Counted from the stretch's first letter, positions 1-9,459 are shown. The stretch: DNA of 64,000 nucleotides from G963663315 sp963668255 (GCA_965116595.1 OZ220708.1:186001-250000), one strand, 5' to 3'. Notes: generated by a model not told the origin, from the sequence alone. Numbers and translations are program-made.

Positions 1-30
1 CGTCAAGCGACGGCTGATGTGGTGGGGGGC
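1..30 (+). repeat. Family A palindromic repeat, 3' tail only
   Basis: The first 30 bases contain GCGACGGCTGATGTGGTGGG and run into a stretch of G. This matches the distal half of the repeat copy at 31847-31898, which has GGCGACGGCTGATGCG before its G run. The proximal hairpin half would lie outside the window. It is followed at 31-45 by a piece of the family B repeat (GTGCCTGTCC). Confidence 0.6.
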
Positions 31-53
31 CTGTGCCTGTCCGCCGAATCTTC

Positions 54-1544
54 TCAAGACCACAAATCCAGAAATTCCGTGGTTGCCTGTTCGCAGGATT
101 TTGCCTGGGTGATCGCCGAAATCATCGCCACCGAACCCACGCCGGTGGATTTTAATGTGCGCGCCCTCTCAAGATCAATGCCGCCAATGGCGACCAGCGG
201 CCACTTCCCATCCAGGAATCTCACCCAGTAACGCACCATCCCGGGACCCTGCGGCGCGAATGGCATCACCTTGCTGGTAGTCTCATAGATCGGGCCGATT
301 GCAATGTAACTCGGGTTGAGATCAATCGCTGCGGCCATTTCCCAGTAACTGTGGGTGGACACACCCAGACGCAGGCCTGACCTGGCGATTCGGTTCAAAT
401 CAGCATGTTGTATATCTTCCTGACCCAGGTGGACGCCGTAGGCATTGTGCCTGACGGCCAATTGCCAATAATCATTGACAAACAACCTGGCGCCAGCCTG
501 GTTGGCGATTTCGACTGCGGCAATGATCTCTGCCTCGATTTGCCGCTCACCGGCATCCTTGATGCGCAACTGGATCGTTCGCACCCCTGATTCGACTAAC
601 CGGCGTACCCAATCTGCGCTATCCACCACCGGATAGAATCCCAGGCGATCCGTATCACATCTGGTAAACGTCAATGCAGTTTTCCGTGGAGTCCCGTATC
701 GCAATACCGGCAGTTGCCGATAGTCGGTTGGCCAGGGCTGGCAGGCCTGAAACTGCATTTTGCCAAGTTGATAATGATGCTGGATGTTACGCCCGACCAC
801 GCTCCTCGACAAAACAACCGCATCTTTCAGATCATGGCCCAGCGCCACTGCACCGGCAATGGCCGTAGCCAGGGCACAGCCCGTGCCTCTGACTGAAGCG
901 CCCTGATTTGTTCTCTGGCTTGCCAGCCAGAAACTTTCATTGCCATTGCTGAAATAGTCGTAACACTCATTTGCAGCGCCTTCAGGAGCAATACCGTCGA
1001 GATGTCCTCCCTTGATCAGCAGGTTTGACACTCCCGATTCAAGTATCCGTGATGAAGCTGCCGCCATATCATCGCAGCAACCAATCTCCATGCCGGCCAG
1101 TATCTGCGCTTCAGGAATATTGGGGGTCAACAGGGTAATCCTGTTTCCTGCCTGCTTGATGACTGTACGAACTGTTTCGGCAGCGGCCAGGGCCCCACCC
1201 GAGGAACTCACCATCACAGGGTCCCAAATCAACGGGCAATCGAACCGGTCTTTCAGCAAACAGACAGACTGCGCCTGACCACTATCGCAAATCAGGCCTG
1301 CCTTGATAACCCGGGGGCTGAATTCGGATTCAATACAATCCAGTTGCTGATCAAATCGGGCGCCGGTTACCGCGCTGCATAATGAAACCCCCTGACTGTT
1401 TTGTGCGGTAATCGCGCTGACCGCGAAAAACCCGTGCAATCCCAGTTTCTGCAGTACCTGATTGTCAAGATGAATGCCGGCGCCGGATGTCGGGTCTGTC
1501 CCGCCAACCACCAATACGGCTTGCACGTTTGTATGAGGAACCAA
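54..1544 (-). CDS. thiDE: Bifunctional HMP(-P) kinase / thiamine-phosphate synthase (ThiD-ThiE fusion)
   Basis: This 496-residue protein joins two thiamine enzymes. The N-terminal part (about residues 8-260) is a ribokinase-fold ThiD that phosphorylates hydroxymethylpyrimidine; it opens with GGTDPTSGAG and has the late GTGCALATAI anion-hole segment. The C-terminal part (about 300-490) is a ThiE TIM barrel that joins HMP-PP to thiazole phosphate; it shows YPVVDS, QLRIKD, FVNDYW, GVHLGQED and a phosphate-binding VAIGGI. It is the last gene of the minus-strand thi operon, one base after the thiG stop. The listed start is TTG; an in-frame GTG 18 bases downstream (1526) is an alternative, and neither has a strong Shine-Dalgarno, so coupling to thiG is likely. 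Fusions in this order are known in proteobacteria. Confidence 0.93.
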   Translation of the reverse strand: MVPHTNVQAVLVVGGTDPTSGAGIHLDNQVLQKLGLHGFFAVSAITAQNSQGVSLCSAVTGARFDQQLDCIESEFSPRVIKAGLICDSGQAQSVCLLKDRFDCPLIWDPVMVSSSGGALAAAETVRTVIKQAGNRITLLTPNIPEAQILAGMEIGCCDDMAAASSRILESGVSNLLIKGGHLDGIAPEGAANECYDYFSNGNESFWLASQRTNQGASVRGTGCALATAIAGAVALGHDLKDAVVLSRSVVGRNIQHHYQLGKMQFQACQPWPTDYRQLPVLRYGTPRKTALTFTRCDTDRLGFYPVVDSADWVRRLVESGVRTIQLRIKDAGERQIEAEIIAAVEIANQAGARLFVNDYWQLAVRHNAYGVHLGQEDIQHADLNRIARSGLRLGVSTHSYWEMAAAIDLNPSYIAIGPIYETTSKVMPFAPQGPGMVRYWVRFLDGKWPLVAIGGIDLERARTLKSTGVGSVAMISAITQAKSCEQATTEFLDLWS

Positions 1545-1545
1545 T

Positions 1546-2358
1546 CTAACCGGAAGTCTGATGCCAGAAAGGCATGCCCGCAGTGGGCGTGCTCGGCGAA
1601 GCAGCCTGTCGCTTTTGTATGGCGCCTGCCTGAAAGGCCAGCCGTCCGGCTATGATCGCGCCTCGAAAGGAATCCGCCATTTTGACCGGATCAACCGCTT
1701 TCGCCACTGCTGTATTCAACAATACACCATCGTAACCCATTTCCATGGCCTGGCAGGCATCAGAGGGCCGCCCCAACCCGGCATCCACAATCAGTTTTGT
1801 CCCGGGCAAACGGTCACGGATGGTTTTCAATGCATAAGGGTTGATCAGACCCCGACCAGTGCCGATCGGGGACCCCCAGGGCATCACGACCTCACAACCC
1901 ATTTCCGCCAGGGTTTTACATACGACAAGGTCATCCGTGCAATAGGGGAATACATTGAAGTCCAGGGCAATCAGCTTCTCCGCGGCTTCCACCAGTTTTA
2001 CTGTATCGGGTTGAAGGTTGTAGTCATCTCCGATCACTTCCAGCTTGATCCAGTTGGTGGAAAACAGCTCTCGACTCATCTGCGCCAGGGCAACGGCTTC
2101 CTTTACACTGTGACAGCCCGCAGTATTCGGCAGGATATGAAGCCCTAAAGAACGCAACCAGTTCCAGAACTGATTCCCGCTCTGTTGTTCCGGAGATTGA
2201 CGCCGCAAGGACACGGTTATCACCTGAGCGCCGGACATCTCTACCGCCTTTTGCAAAATCAGGGGGGATGGATATTGAGCGCTTCCAATCAGAAATCGAC
2301 TTTGAAGCGGAACGTCATAGACATCCCATCCATCGGAGCGCTGATCCGGATTTATCAT
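1546..2358 (-). CDS. thiG: Thiazole synthase ThiG
   Basis: 270-residue TIM barrel that condenses deoxyxylulose 5-phosphate, dehydroglycine and ThiS-thiocarboxylate into the thiazole phosphate of thiamine. Family marks are the N-terminal FLIGSAQYPSP, the central LPNTAGCHSVKEA, the segment WIKLEVIGDD carrying the Schiff-base lysine, MPWGSPIGTGRGL, and the phosphate-binding IVDAGLGRPSDA followed by DGVLLNTAVAKA. It starts 13 bases after the thiS stop and is followed at once by thiDE. The dehydroglycine donor here would be the ThiO oxidase encoded upstream. Length and motifs are normal for the family. Confidence 0.96.
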   Translation of the reverse strand: MINPDQRSDGWDVYDVPLQSRFLIGSAQYPSPLILQKAVEMSGAQVITVSLRRQSPEQQSGNQFWNWLRSLGLHILPNTAGCHSVKEAVALAQMSRELFSTNWIKLEVIGDDYNLQPDTVKLVEAAEKLIALDFNVFPYCTDDLVVCKTLAEMGCEVVMPWGSPIGTGRGLINPYALKTIRDRLPGTKLIVDAGLGRPSDACQAMEMGYDGVLLNTAVAKAVDPVKMADSFRGAIIAGRLAFQAGAIQKRQAASPSTPTAGMPFWHQTSG

Positions 2359-2371
2359 AACCGGCTACCCG

Positions 2372-2584
2372 CTAACCGCCGGAAATGGGTTGCACGATAT
2401 CGATCAGATCGTGGTCTTCGAGTAACCGGGTATCGTATTGTTCCCGGGGTACGAATTCACTGTTGACCGCCACCGCAAACGAGGCTGCCTCCACATCGTA
2501 TCCGCAGGAACCCAGAAATGTCGCAATCGTGGCCGTTGGCACGACCTGCATTACCCGATTATTGAGACTAACCGTAATATTCAT
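2372..2584 (-). CDS. thiS: Sulfur carrier protein ThiS
   Basis: Small beta-grasp (ubiquitin-like) carrier of 70 residues ending in the diagnostic Gly-Gly (DIVQPISGG), whose C-terminus is adenylated and converted to a thiocarboxylate that gives sulfur to the thiazole ring. The start is placed at ATG 2584 (MNITVSLNN), which gives the usual ThiS length; a longer reading frame from 2623 would add 13 residues not typical of the family. The chosen start overlaps the end of thiO by 17 bases, consistent with translational coupling. The ThiF/MoeB activating enzyme is not in this window. Confidence 0.93.
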   Translation of the reverse strand: MNITVSLNNRVMQVVPTATIATFLGSCGYDVEAASFAVAVNSEFVPREQYDTRLLEDHDLIDIVQPISGG

Positions 2585-3692
2585 CCCTGTAATCCGGATT
2601 GTCTGTTTCGAACAACTGGCCAAACCTGATCAAATCCATACTGCCATTGATGTAGCGCTGAACATCCGCCAATAACGCAGGCGTAAAGAGATAGCCATGT
2701 CGATACAGTCCATTTACGGAAATCAGCCGGCCGCAGACTCGCACCCGCGGCAAATTGTCAGGATAAGCCGGTCGGCAGTTTGCCTCCATCGACAGAATCT
2801 GTGCTTCAGCAAAACCACTGTGGACAATATACAGCGCGGACAACAACTCAAGCGCGGACCGAACGGTCACATCATGCATCGCATCGCTTTCTATTTCCGT
2901 GGCGCCAATCACATATTCATGATTTCCGTGGGGCGCAATATAGAGCGGGTATCTGGGATGAATCAATCGAATCGATCTTTGGATATTCACTTCAGGCGCG
3001 TACACCCGAATCAGCTCTCCCCGTACCCCTCTCAAGTCTGTCTGGGAAATCACGTCCGTATCGGATGACGCATTGAGCGCTCCCAACCCCCGGCAATCGA
3101 TCACCCAGTCAAACCTGCCGGATTGATACAACTCAGACAAACAGGATACACGATGATTCTCAAGCCAGTTGACACCGTGTTTCTCCAGGGCCACGTTCAA
3201 TGCCTGATAAAGCTGGTGATTGGACAATACGGCTTCATCAGGGAAATAGCTCGCCTCACTGAACCGCTCTGCCAGTTCAGGCTCTAAAATACGAACACAC
3301 TGTCGGTCAAGTCGTTGAAAACCGGACTCTCCAAGTTTTGAGATTGCCATCGAATTGAATCCACACCAATCCTCTCTATCCGAACCATGCGCAACCACGA
3401 GGGTCCCCAGGGCCTGATAATAAATCGGGGTCTCCGTGAATTTTTCCAGGTCTGCAATCAGCCCCGGCCATAACGCCATGCTTGCAACGCCCAGATCACG
3501 CACGGTCGCGTCTTTCAACACCGCCTCGGTATAAGGTGCAATCATGGCTGCCGCAGTCAACCCTGCACTGGTTCTGCTGTGGCGGTCGCGGCTTTCGATC
3601 AGGGTAACCTTATTACCCTCCTGGAGGAGTTGCCAGGCCGTCAATCTGCCCGCAAGTCCTGCACCGGCAACAGCGAATGATTGCTCAGGCAT
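2568..3692 (-). CDS. thiO: Glycine oxidase ThiO (FAD-dependent)
   Basis: 374-residue DAO-family flavoenzyme. The N-terminus has the dinucleotide-binding GAGLAGRLTAWQLL followed by an acidic strand end (VTLIESRD), and the C-terminus has the second FAD segment with NGLYRHGYLFTPAL, typical of ThiO. It oxidises glycine to iminoglycine, the precursor that ThiG puts into thiazole in aerobes, in place of the tyrosine lyase ThiH. Its position between thiC and thiS supports ThiO rather than another amino-acid oxidase. It begins six bases after the thiC stop and overlaps thiS. Confidence 0.92.
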   Translation of the reverse strand: MPEQSFAVAGAGLAGRLTAWQLLQEGNKVTLIESRDRHSRTSAGLTAAAMIAPYTEAVLKDATVRDLGVASMALWPGLIADLEKFTETPIYYQALGTLVVAHGSDREDWCGFNSMAISKLGESGFQRLDRQCVRILEPELAERFSEASYFPDEAVLSNHQLYQALNVALEKHGVNWLENHRVSCLSELYQSGRFDWVIDCRGLGALNASSDTDVISQTDLRGVRGELIRVYAPEVNIQRSIRLIHPRYPLYIAPHGNHEYVIGATEIESDAMHDVTVRSALELLSALYIVHSGFAEAQILSMEANCRPAYPDNLPRVRVCGRLISVNGLYRHGYLFTPALLADVQRYINGSMDLIRFGQLFETDNPDYRDEYYG

Positions 3693-3698
3693 TATAAA

Positions 3699-5540
3699 TC
3701 AGGTGTAGATTTTACTGCCGCCTTCAAGAAATTCCCTGGATTTTTCCTGCATACCCTGGTCTATTTTAATCTTCTGCTGCCTGCCGTAAGTATCCCGAAC
3801 CTCCTGTGAGATCTTCATGGAACAGAACTTTGGACCGCACATCGAGCAAAAATGCGCTACCTTGGCCGACGCCTTGGGTAATGTCTCATCATGAAAGGCC
3901 CTTGCCGTATCCGGGTCGAATCCAATATTAAACTGATCCATCCAGCGAAACTCAAAACGCGCCTTTGACATTGCATCGTCCCTGATCTGTGCGCCGGGGT
4001 GTCCTTTCGCCAGGTCTGCCGCATGTGCAGCAATCTTATAGGTAATTATTCCTGTTTTCACATCATCCCTGGCCGGCAGCCCAAGATGCTCTTTTGGCGT
4101 TACATAACAAAGCATGGCGGTCCCGAACCAGCCGATCATGGCCGCGCCGATACCGGAAGTAATATGATCATAACCCGGTGCGATATCAGTAACCAATGGT
4201 CCCAATGTATAAAACGGCGCTTCATGACAAACCTCAAGTTGCTTGTCCATATTTTCCTTGATCTTGTGCATCGGCACATGTCCCGGCCCTTCAATCATCA
4301 CCTGTACGTCGTGCTTCCAGGCAATTTTCGTCAGCTCTCCCATTGTTTCAAGCTCTGCAAACTGGGCCGCATCATTGGCATCGGCAATACTGCCTGGCCG
4401 CAATCCATCACCCAGCGAGAAAGACACATCGTAGGTCTTCATGATTTCGCACATCTCTTCGAAATGGGTATAAAGGAAATTCTCCTGATGGTGCGCGAGA
4501 CACCATTTGGCCATGATCGAGCCGCCCCGGGATACGATACCGGTAACCCGGTCCACGGTCAGCGGTATGTGATGCAGCCGCACCCCGGCATGCAGTGTAA
4601 AATAATCCACACCCTGTTCAGCCTGCTCGATCAGGGTATCTCTCATCAATTCCCAGGTCAGGTCTTCCGCGACACCCCTGCATTTTTCCAGCGCCTGATA
4701 AACCGGCACGGTGCCAATCGGAACAGGCGAATTGCGGATAATCCACTCCCGGGTTTCATGGATATTTTTACCGGTGGACAAATCCATGGTGGTATCACCT
4801 CCCCAGCGGATTCCCCACACCATCTTTTCGACTTCTTCCTCGATCGACGAGCCCAGGGCGGAATTACCGATATTGGCGTTGATCTTCACCAGAAAATTTC
4901 GTCCGATGATCATCGGTTCAGATTCAGGATGATTGATATTTGCAGGAATAATCGCCCGGCCTTCCGCTACTTCCTTCCGAACGAATTCCGGCGTAATCAT
5001 TTGGGGCGAACCGTTCACGGCAGACTCACCCGCTGCCAGTCTTCCCATGTTTTCCCTGATCGCAATGAATTCCATTTCCGGTGTCACTATGCCCTGGCGC
5101 GCATAATGCATTTGGGTCACGCACCGGCCTGAATGCGCCTTTCGGGGCAGCGTCCGGTTTTTGAACACCGCCAGCGTTTCACTGTTTACATTCCTTTGGC
5201 GGGTAAAGTCGGAGCTGAAATTCTGCAACTGCTCAGTGTCGCCTCGCTCCCTGATCCAGTTTTCCCTGAGTCGGTGAAGGCCTTTTTCGAGATCGATCGT
5301 CACTTCCGGGTCCGTATAGGGTCCGGATGTATCGTATACATCGAGCGGTTCATTGATTTCAACCGACTCAGAACCGTCCAGTCCCTTGATCGGAGTAGGA
5401 TCGAGTTTGATCCGGCGCATCGGTACGCGAACATCCTCACGGCTTCCTGCAACGTAAATTTTGCTTGAACCGGGCAGTTGATCCGTTGTAATACCGCTTA
5501 ATCCTTCGGTATTCAGGCTTTTGTGGGCGGGTTTTTTCAT
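3699..5540 (-). CDS. thiC: Phosphomethylpyrimidine synthase ThiC (radical SAM)
   Basis: 613-residue enzyme that rearranges aminoimidazole ribotide into hydroxymethylpyrimidine phosphate. It carries the N-terminal ThiC-associated domain (RVPMRRI, GPYTDP), the barrel core (DTTMDLSTG, RNSPVPIGTVPVYQAL, DYFTLHAGV, SRGGSIMAKWC, EGPGHVPMHKI) and the C-terminal [4Fe-4S] motif CSMCGPKFCSM (CxxC-x4-C). The start is ATG 5540, preceded by GGAGATACC as Shine-Dalgarno; a start at 5564 would add eight residues without a better site. It is the first gene of the thi operon and lies behind a TPP riboswitch. Confidence 0.97.
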   Translation of the reverse strand: MKKPAHKSLNTEGLSGITTDQLPGSSKIYVAGSREDVRVPMRRIKLDPTPIKGLDGSESVEINEPLDVYDTSGPYTDPEVTIDLEKGLHRLRENWIRERGDTEQLQNFSSDFTRQRNVNSETLAVFKNRTLPRKAHSGRCVTQMHYARQGIVTPEMEFIAIRENMGRLAAGESAVNGSPQMITPEFVRKEVAEGRAIIPANINHPESEPMIIGRNFLVKINANIGNSALGSSIEEEVEKMVWGIRWGGDTTMDLSTGKNIHETREWIIRNSPVPIGTVPVYQALEKCRGVAEDLTWELMRDTLIEQAEQGVDYFTLHAGVRLHHIPLTVDRVTGIVSRGGSIMAKWCLAHHQENFLYTHFEEMCEIMKTYDVSFSLGDGLRPGSIADANDAAQFAELETMGELTKIAWKHDVQVMIEGPGHVPMHKIKENMDKQLEVCHEAPFYTLGPLVTDIAPGYDHITSGIGAAMIGWFGTAMLCYVTPKEHLGLPARDDVKTGIITYKIAAHAADLAKGHPGAQIRDDAMSKARFEFRWMDQFNIGFDPDTARAFHDETLPKASAKVAHFCSMCGPKFCSMKISQEVRDTYGRQQKIKIDQGMQEKSREFLEGGSKIYT

Positions 5541-5665
5541 GGTATCTCCGAAATTGATAAACACTTTCCGGCAATGCCGGGAAATTCCTGGCGTTATCCG
5601 GGAATCACATCTAAAACATGACTCGCGTTTGTCGGGAGACCAGAGGCAACCGATAATCGAATTGC

Positions 5666-5742
5666 TGCTTGTTCCCTACGGAGGTCCTAGCCTCTTCAGG
5701 TTCAACGGGTTTTATCTCAGCCTGTGCAGCACCCCGACAAGT
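5666..5742 (-). promoter_or_regulatory. TPP riboswitch (THI element)
   Basis: Read on the minus strand the region has the conserved thi-box order: TCGGGGTGC, then GGCTGAGAT, then ACCCGTTGAACCTGA, then GGACCTCCGTAGGGAA. The CTGAGA and TTGAACCTGA blocks form the pyrimidine and pyrophosphate sensing arms. It sits about 125 bases before the thiC ATG, so it should repress the whole thiC-O-S-G-DE operon when thiamine pyrophosphate is abundant. The rest of the 5541-6035 gap shows no convincing gene; it must also hold the thiC and rppH promoters. Confidence 0.95.
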
Positions 5743-6035
5743 TGCATGATGGTAACAGACTTCATTTTTCATGTCCATCGCCATAACCGGCAACGAAATC
5801 CCAACGGTGATTTCCTTGCATGCGCCAGACCACTCAATTCGTCGCTGACATTATTTATAGAGTTGGTTAGCTCACTTGGCTGCCGTCTGTGGTAAAGTGC
5901 ATAGTTTAGTTGAAGTTTTACGGAAGCAAAATGATTACCTGTACCATCGACATACTGGCGGGAATGCGGGAAGCGGAGCAAATTGCGCCGTTGTCATTGC
6001 CATTTTGCCAATTTAATTAAAGTCGTAGTGTGTAG

Positions 6036-6524
6036 ATGGCGGACTGGGTAGACAAAGATGGCTACAGGAAGAATGTAGGCATCATCGTGTGTAATTACGA
6101 CCAGCAGGTCTTGTGGGCAAGGCGCGCCCGACACGACGGCTGGCAATTTCCACAGGGAGGGATTGAGCCTGAGGAATCTCCGCGTGAAGCGGCATTTCGG
6201 GAACTCTACGAAGAAATTGGTCTTGCTGATAAGGATGTGAAGTTATTGGGCAATACTGAAAGGTGGTTGCGATATGACGTGCCGTATGCAATCAGGTCTC
6301 GCCGATATCTACAGCCCCGACAATTCCGGGGACAGAAACAAAGATGGTTCCTGTTTCAATTGATTACCCAGGAATCCCGGGTTCGTCTGGATATCTCTGA
6401 AAAACCGGAATTCGATTACTGGGAGTGGGTCGATTACTGGCAGCCGTTGAAACAGATCGTCGAATTCAAGAAACAGGTCTACAAAAAAGCGCTGACTGAA
6501 CTGGAACCACTGTTGACTCGGTAA
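6036..6524 (+). CDS. rppH: RNA pyrophosphohydrolase RppH (Nudix)
   Basis: 162-residue Nudix hydrolase that removes pyrophosphate from 5'-triphosphate mRNA and so opens RNase E-dependent decay. It begins with the family signature DKDGYRKNVGIIV and has WARRARHDGWQFPQGGI leading into a complete Nudix box (GGIEPEESPREAAFRELYEE, then IGL). The C-terminal FDYWEWVDYWQPL and VEFKKQVY segment is typical of RppH/NudH. It is transcribed away from the thi operon, and its length matches the gammaproteobacterial protein. Confidence 0.95.
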   Translation: MADWVDKDGYRKNVGIIVCNYDQQVLWARRARHDGWQFPQGGIEPEESPREAAFRELYEEIGLADKDVKLLGNTERWLRYDVPYAIRSRRYLQPRQFRGQKQRWFLFQLITQESRVRLDISEKPEFDYWEWVDYWQPLKQIVEFKKQVYKKALTELEPLLTR

Positions 6525-6562
6525 GGATAACCACGGAGGGTTGCCCCTACATCCGATGCGAC

Positions 6563-6598
6563 GCGTAGGGACAGGCCTCTGTGCCTGTCCGCCCTGTG
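6563..6598. repeat. Family B palindromic repeat
   Basis: Contains GGACAGGC at 6569-6576 and its exact complement GCCTGTCC at 6583-6590, separated by six bases, with CGTAG before and GCC after. The same element occurs at 15681-15711 and in altered form near 12590, 12682, 17480 and 30180. It lies between the convergent rppH and pmbA stops, where the hairpin might also end transcription, although no T tract follows. Confidence 0.7.
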
Positions 6599-6603
6599 GT
6601 CGT

Positions 6604-7986
6604 TCACTCGCCCGCGACTGTCAGATTCTCGATCAGGATTGATCCTGCCCTGATGTTTTTTCGTTGATCGACATCCGAACCGACTGCGGTCATTGCCTTG
6701 AACATCTCTTTCAGGTTTCCGGCAATCGTGAACTCCTGCACGGGGTACTGAATTTCCCCATTCTCTACCCAGAAACCAAATGCACCCCGTGAATAATCAC
6801 CGGTTACGGTGTTTACGCCAAATCCGATGAGTTCGCTGACAACAATCCCCCGGCCCATATCACTGATCATCTGTTCCAGAGTACCGGAGGCGCCGGAATC
6901 ATCTGCATAAGTACTGTCGAGTGTCAGATTATGTACACCCCCGGCATTACCCGTGGTTTGCATACCCAGCTTTCTGGCGGAATAACTGTTCAGAAGGTAA
7001 CTTTCGAGTACCCCATCGCAAACAATCCGGTTCGGCCGTGTTGCCACCCCTTCGTTATCGAATACTGCACTGCCCAACGCTCTTGGCAGACGGGGCTGCT
7101 CATAAATATTTGTGCCATGCGGAAAAATTCGCTGGCCTTTATGATCCAGCAGAAAGCTTGCCTTTCGATACAGGCTTGAGCCGCTGATGGCCGAGACCAG
7201 GTGAGAAATAAGGCTGGATGAAACCCCTGAATCGTAAATAACCGGATATTCTCCAGTCTTTACCTTTCGAGCGCCGAGCCTTTGAACCGTTCTTCTGGCT
7301 GCCTCCAGTCCGATTTCATCAGATGGAATCAGATCATCCGCATGCCGCTTGCAGTCATACCAGTAATCCCGATGCATATTTTCACCCGCTCCGGCAATAA
7401 TCGAACAACCGATACTGTGCCGACTTCCTCTCGACAGCCCAAAGAATCCATGAGAATTTGCCAGCATGCTGATCCCGTCGTGACTGGACACGGTCGCGCC
7501 TTCGGTGTTGGTGATCCGGGAATCGCTGTCCATGGCAACGGTTTCACAGTTTGTCGCTACTTCGATCATCTGGTCAACCGGGATCGGCCATGGGCGGTTC
7601 AAGTCAAGGTCAGGAAATTCTGTAGCCAGATATTCAATTTCCGCCAATCCGTTAAACGGATCCTCTTCCGTAAATCTGGCAATATTACAGGCTGAATTGA
7701 TACAGGACCGGATCGCTTCACTCGAAAAATCGGTGGACGAGGCGCTTCCGCTGCGATGACCATAATACACCGTCACCCCAATATTTTTATCGCGGTTGTG
7801 CTCAACCGTTTCGACTTCACGGTTCCGCACGGTCACTGACCTGCCCTGCTCCTGGGAAATCGACACGTCGGCCCAGTCCGTGCCCTGCTGTTTTGCCAAC
7901 TCCAGTGCACTGGACGCGACCCCGATCAGGCTATGCTCTATGTCGGTCTGCACGTCAGGACGCCATATTTGATTTGACCGGGCCAT
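6604..7986 (-). CDS. pmbA: PmbA/TldE metalloprotease partner
   Basis: 460-residue member of the TldD/PmbA (U62) family. PmbA lacks the HExxxH zinc motif and works as a heterodimer with TldD, degrading unfolded or modified peptides such as the CcdA antitoxin and microcin precursors in E. coli. Family segments include DVSISQEQGRSVTVRNREVE near residue 40, VIYDSGVSSSLISHLVSAISG in the middle, TGNAGGVHNLTL, and a C-terminal GVNTVTGDYSRGAFGFWVENG. Its start overlaps the tldD stop by one base. The adjacent arrangement differs from E. coli, where tldD and pmbA are apart. Confidence 0.95.
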   Translation of the reverse strand: MARSNQIWRPDVQTDIEHSLIGVASSALELAKQQGTDWADVSISQEQGRSVTVRNREVETVEHNRDKNIGVTVYYGHRSGSASSTDFSSEAIRSCINSACNIARFTEEDPFNGLAEIEYLATEFPDLDLNRPWPIPVDQMIEVATNCETVAMDSDSRITNTEGATVSSHDGISMLANSHGFFGLSRGSRHSIGCSIIAGAGENMHRDYWYDCKRHADDLIPSDEIGLEAARRTVQRLGARKVKTGEYPVIYDSGVSSSLISHLVSAISGSSLYRKASFLLDHKGQRIFPHGTNIYEQPRLPRALGSAVFDNEGVATRPNRIVCDGVLESYLLNSYSARKLGMQTTGNAGGVHNLTLDSTYADDSGASGTLEQMISDMGRGIVVSELIGFGVNTVTGDYSRGAFGFWVENGEIQYPVQEFTIAGNLKEMFKAMTAVGSDVDQRKNIRAGSILIENLTVAGE

Positions 7987-9434
7987 CAGACTGACACTCC
8001 GCCCACTGTAAGCCGGTCAATACGCATGGTAGGCTGGCCCACACCAACCGGTACGCTCTGTCCCTCTTTTCCACAAACCCCCACCCCGGAGTCAAGCGCC
8101 ATATCATTACCGACCATGGACACCCGGGTCAGTACTTCGGGGCCATTGCCGATCAGGGTAGCGCCCTTGACCGGATAAGTGACCCTGCCTTTTTCGATCA
8201 TGTAGGCTTCAGAAGCGCTGAAGACGAATTTTCCGGAGGTAATATCCACCTGCCCGCCCCCGAAGTTTACGGCGTACAGCCCCTTATCCACCGAGGCGAT
8301 AATATCCCCGGGGTCATGATTTCCGGCATGCATATAAGTATTGGTCATTCTCGGCATCGGCAAATGTGCATAGGATTCCCTGCGGCCATTACCGGTTGGC
8401 GCCATGCCCATCAGACGCGCGTTCAGATTGTCCTGCATGTAGCCAGTCAGGATTCCATTTTTAATCAGTACCGTATCCTGGCCAGGTGTTCCCTCATCAT
8501 CAATTGACAACGACCCGCGACGATTTTCAATGGTGCCGTCATCAACCACGGTACACAATTCGGAAGCCACCTTTTCCCCGATCCTGCCGCTGAAGGCAGA
8601 AGTCCCCTTGCGATTGAAATCCCCTTCCAGCCCATGTCCAATCGCTTCATGCAGCAGTATCCCCGGCCAGCCCGGACCGAGCACGACCACCATTTCACCT
8701 GCCGGGGCTTCCCTCGACTCCAGTGAGACCAGCGCCTGGCGAACCGCCTCTTCCGCATATCCGTGCGCACGATTGTTTTGGGTGAAATATCCGTAGTCAT
8801 AGCGTCCGCCGCCGCCGCTGGAGCCCTGTTCCAGCCTGCCGTTATGCTCAACAATGACGTGAACGTTCATTCGCACCAGCGGACGGACATCCGCAGCCAG
8901 CAGGCCGTCAGAGCGAACTACCATCACCACGTCGTGTAAACCTGCCAGGCTGACCATTACCTGTGTGATTCGACTATCGATTGCCCTTGCTGTTTTCTCC
9001 ACTTCCTGTAACAACGCAACCTTGTCTTCATCGCGCATCGAATCGGAAGGATTAAATGGCTCATACAACCGGGTAAGCGCTTGATCGTGGGGCTGGATTT
9101 TTATCACATTCTCGTTATTGCTGCTCCTGGCAATGGCCTTTGCCGTATCCGCGGCGCTGGTTAACGCTGGCAGGATGATTTCATCGGAGTAGGCAAATCC
9201 TGTTTTCTCCCCGCTGACCGCACGAATCCCTACCCCCTGATCAATACTGTAGCTTCCCGACTTGACTGTTCCTTCGTCCAGCGACCATGATTCCCGGCGG
9301 GAATGCTGGAAATACAGATCCGCATAGTCGATCTTCGGCCCCATCACCTGATTTATGGTTCGGGTCAGGTCGTGGTCGCCCAGCCCTGTGGGTTCGAGCA
9401 ATAACTGCATTGCAGTTTCAAGTTGGTCAGTCAT
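7986..9434 (-). CDS. tldD: Metalloprotease TldD
   Basis: 482-residue catalytic subunit of the TldD/TldE protease. The zinc motif HEAIGH is present within GILLHEAIGHGLEGD near residue 257, and the C-terminal glycine-rich part (VNFGGGQVDITSGKFVFSAS, GNGPEVLTRVSMVGND) follows the family pattern. It forms an operon with the nitrilase gene upstream (25-base gap) and pmbA downstream (one-base overlap). The nit-tldD linkage is common in gammaproteobacteria. Confidence 0.96.
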   Translation of the reverse strand: MTDQLETAMQLLLEPTGLGDHDLTRTINQVMGPKIDYADLYFQHSRRESWSLDEGTVKSGSYSIDQGVGIRAVSGEKTGFAYSDEIILPALTSAADTAKAIARSSNNENVIKIQPHDQALTRLYEPFNPSDSMRDEDKVALLQEVEKTARAIDSRITQVMVSLAGLHDVVMVVRSDGLLAADVRPLVRMNVHVIVEHNGRLEQGSSGGGGRYDYGYFTQNNRAHGYAEEAVRQALVSLESREAPAGEMVVVLGPGWPGILLHEAIGHGLEGDFNRKGTSAFSGRIGEKVASELCTVVDDGTIENRRGSLSIDDEGTPGQDTVLIKNGILTGYMQDNLNARLMGMAPTGNGRRESYAHLPMPRMTNTYMHAGNHDPGDIIASVDKGLYAVNFGGGQVDITSGKFVFSASEAYMIEKGRVTYPVKGATLIGNGPEVLTRVSMVGNDMALDSGVGVCGKEGQSVPVGVGQPTMRIDRLTVGGVSV

Positions 9435-9459
9435 CGATTCAGGTCAGAATTGGATTAAA

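Noticed and set aside
3999..5132. Plus-strand open frame of 377 codons
   Set aside because: It lies wholly opposite thiC, has no family features and reflects the complementary reading of a conserved gene.
5769..5981. Minus-strand 70-codon frame upstream of the riboswitch
   Set aside because: Its translation has no homology I recognise, and it lies in the thiC/rppH regulatory gap.
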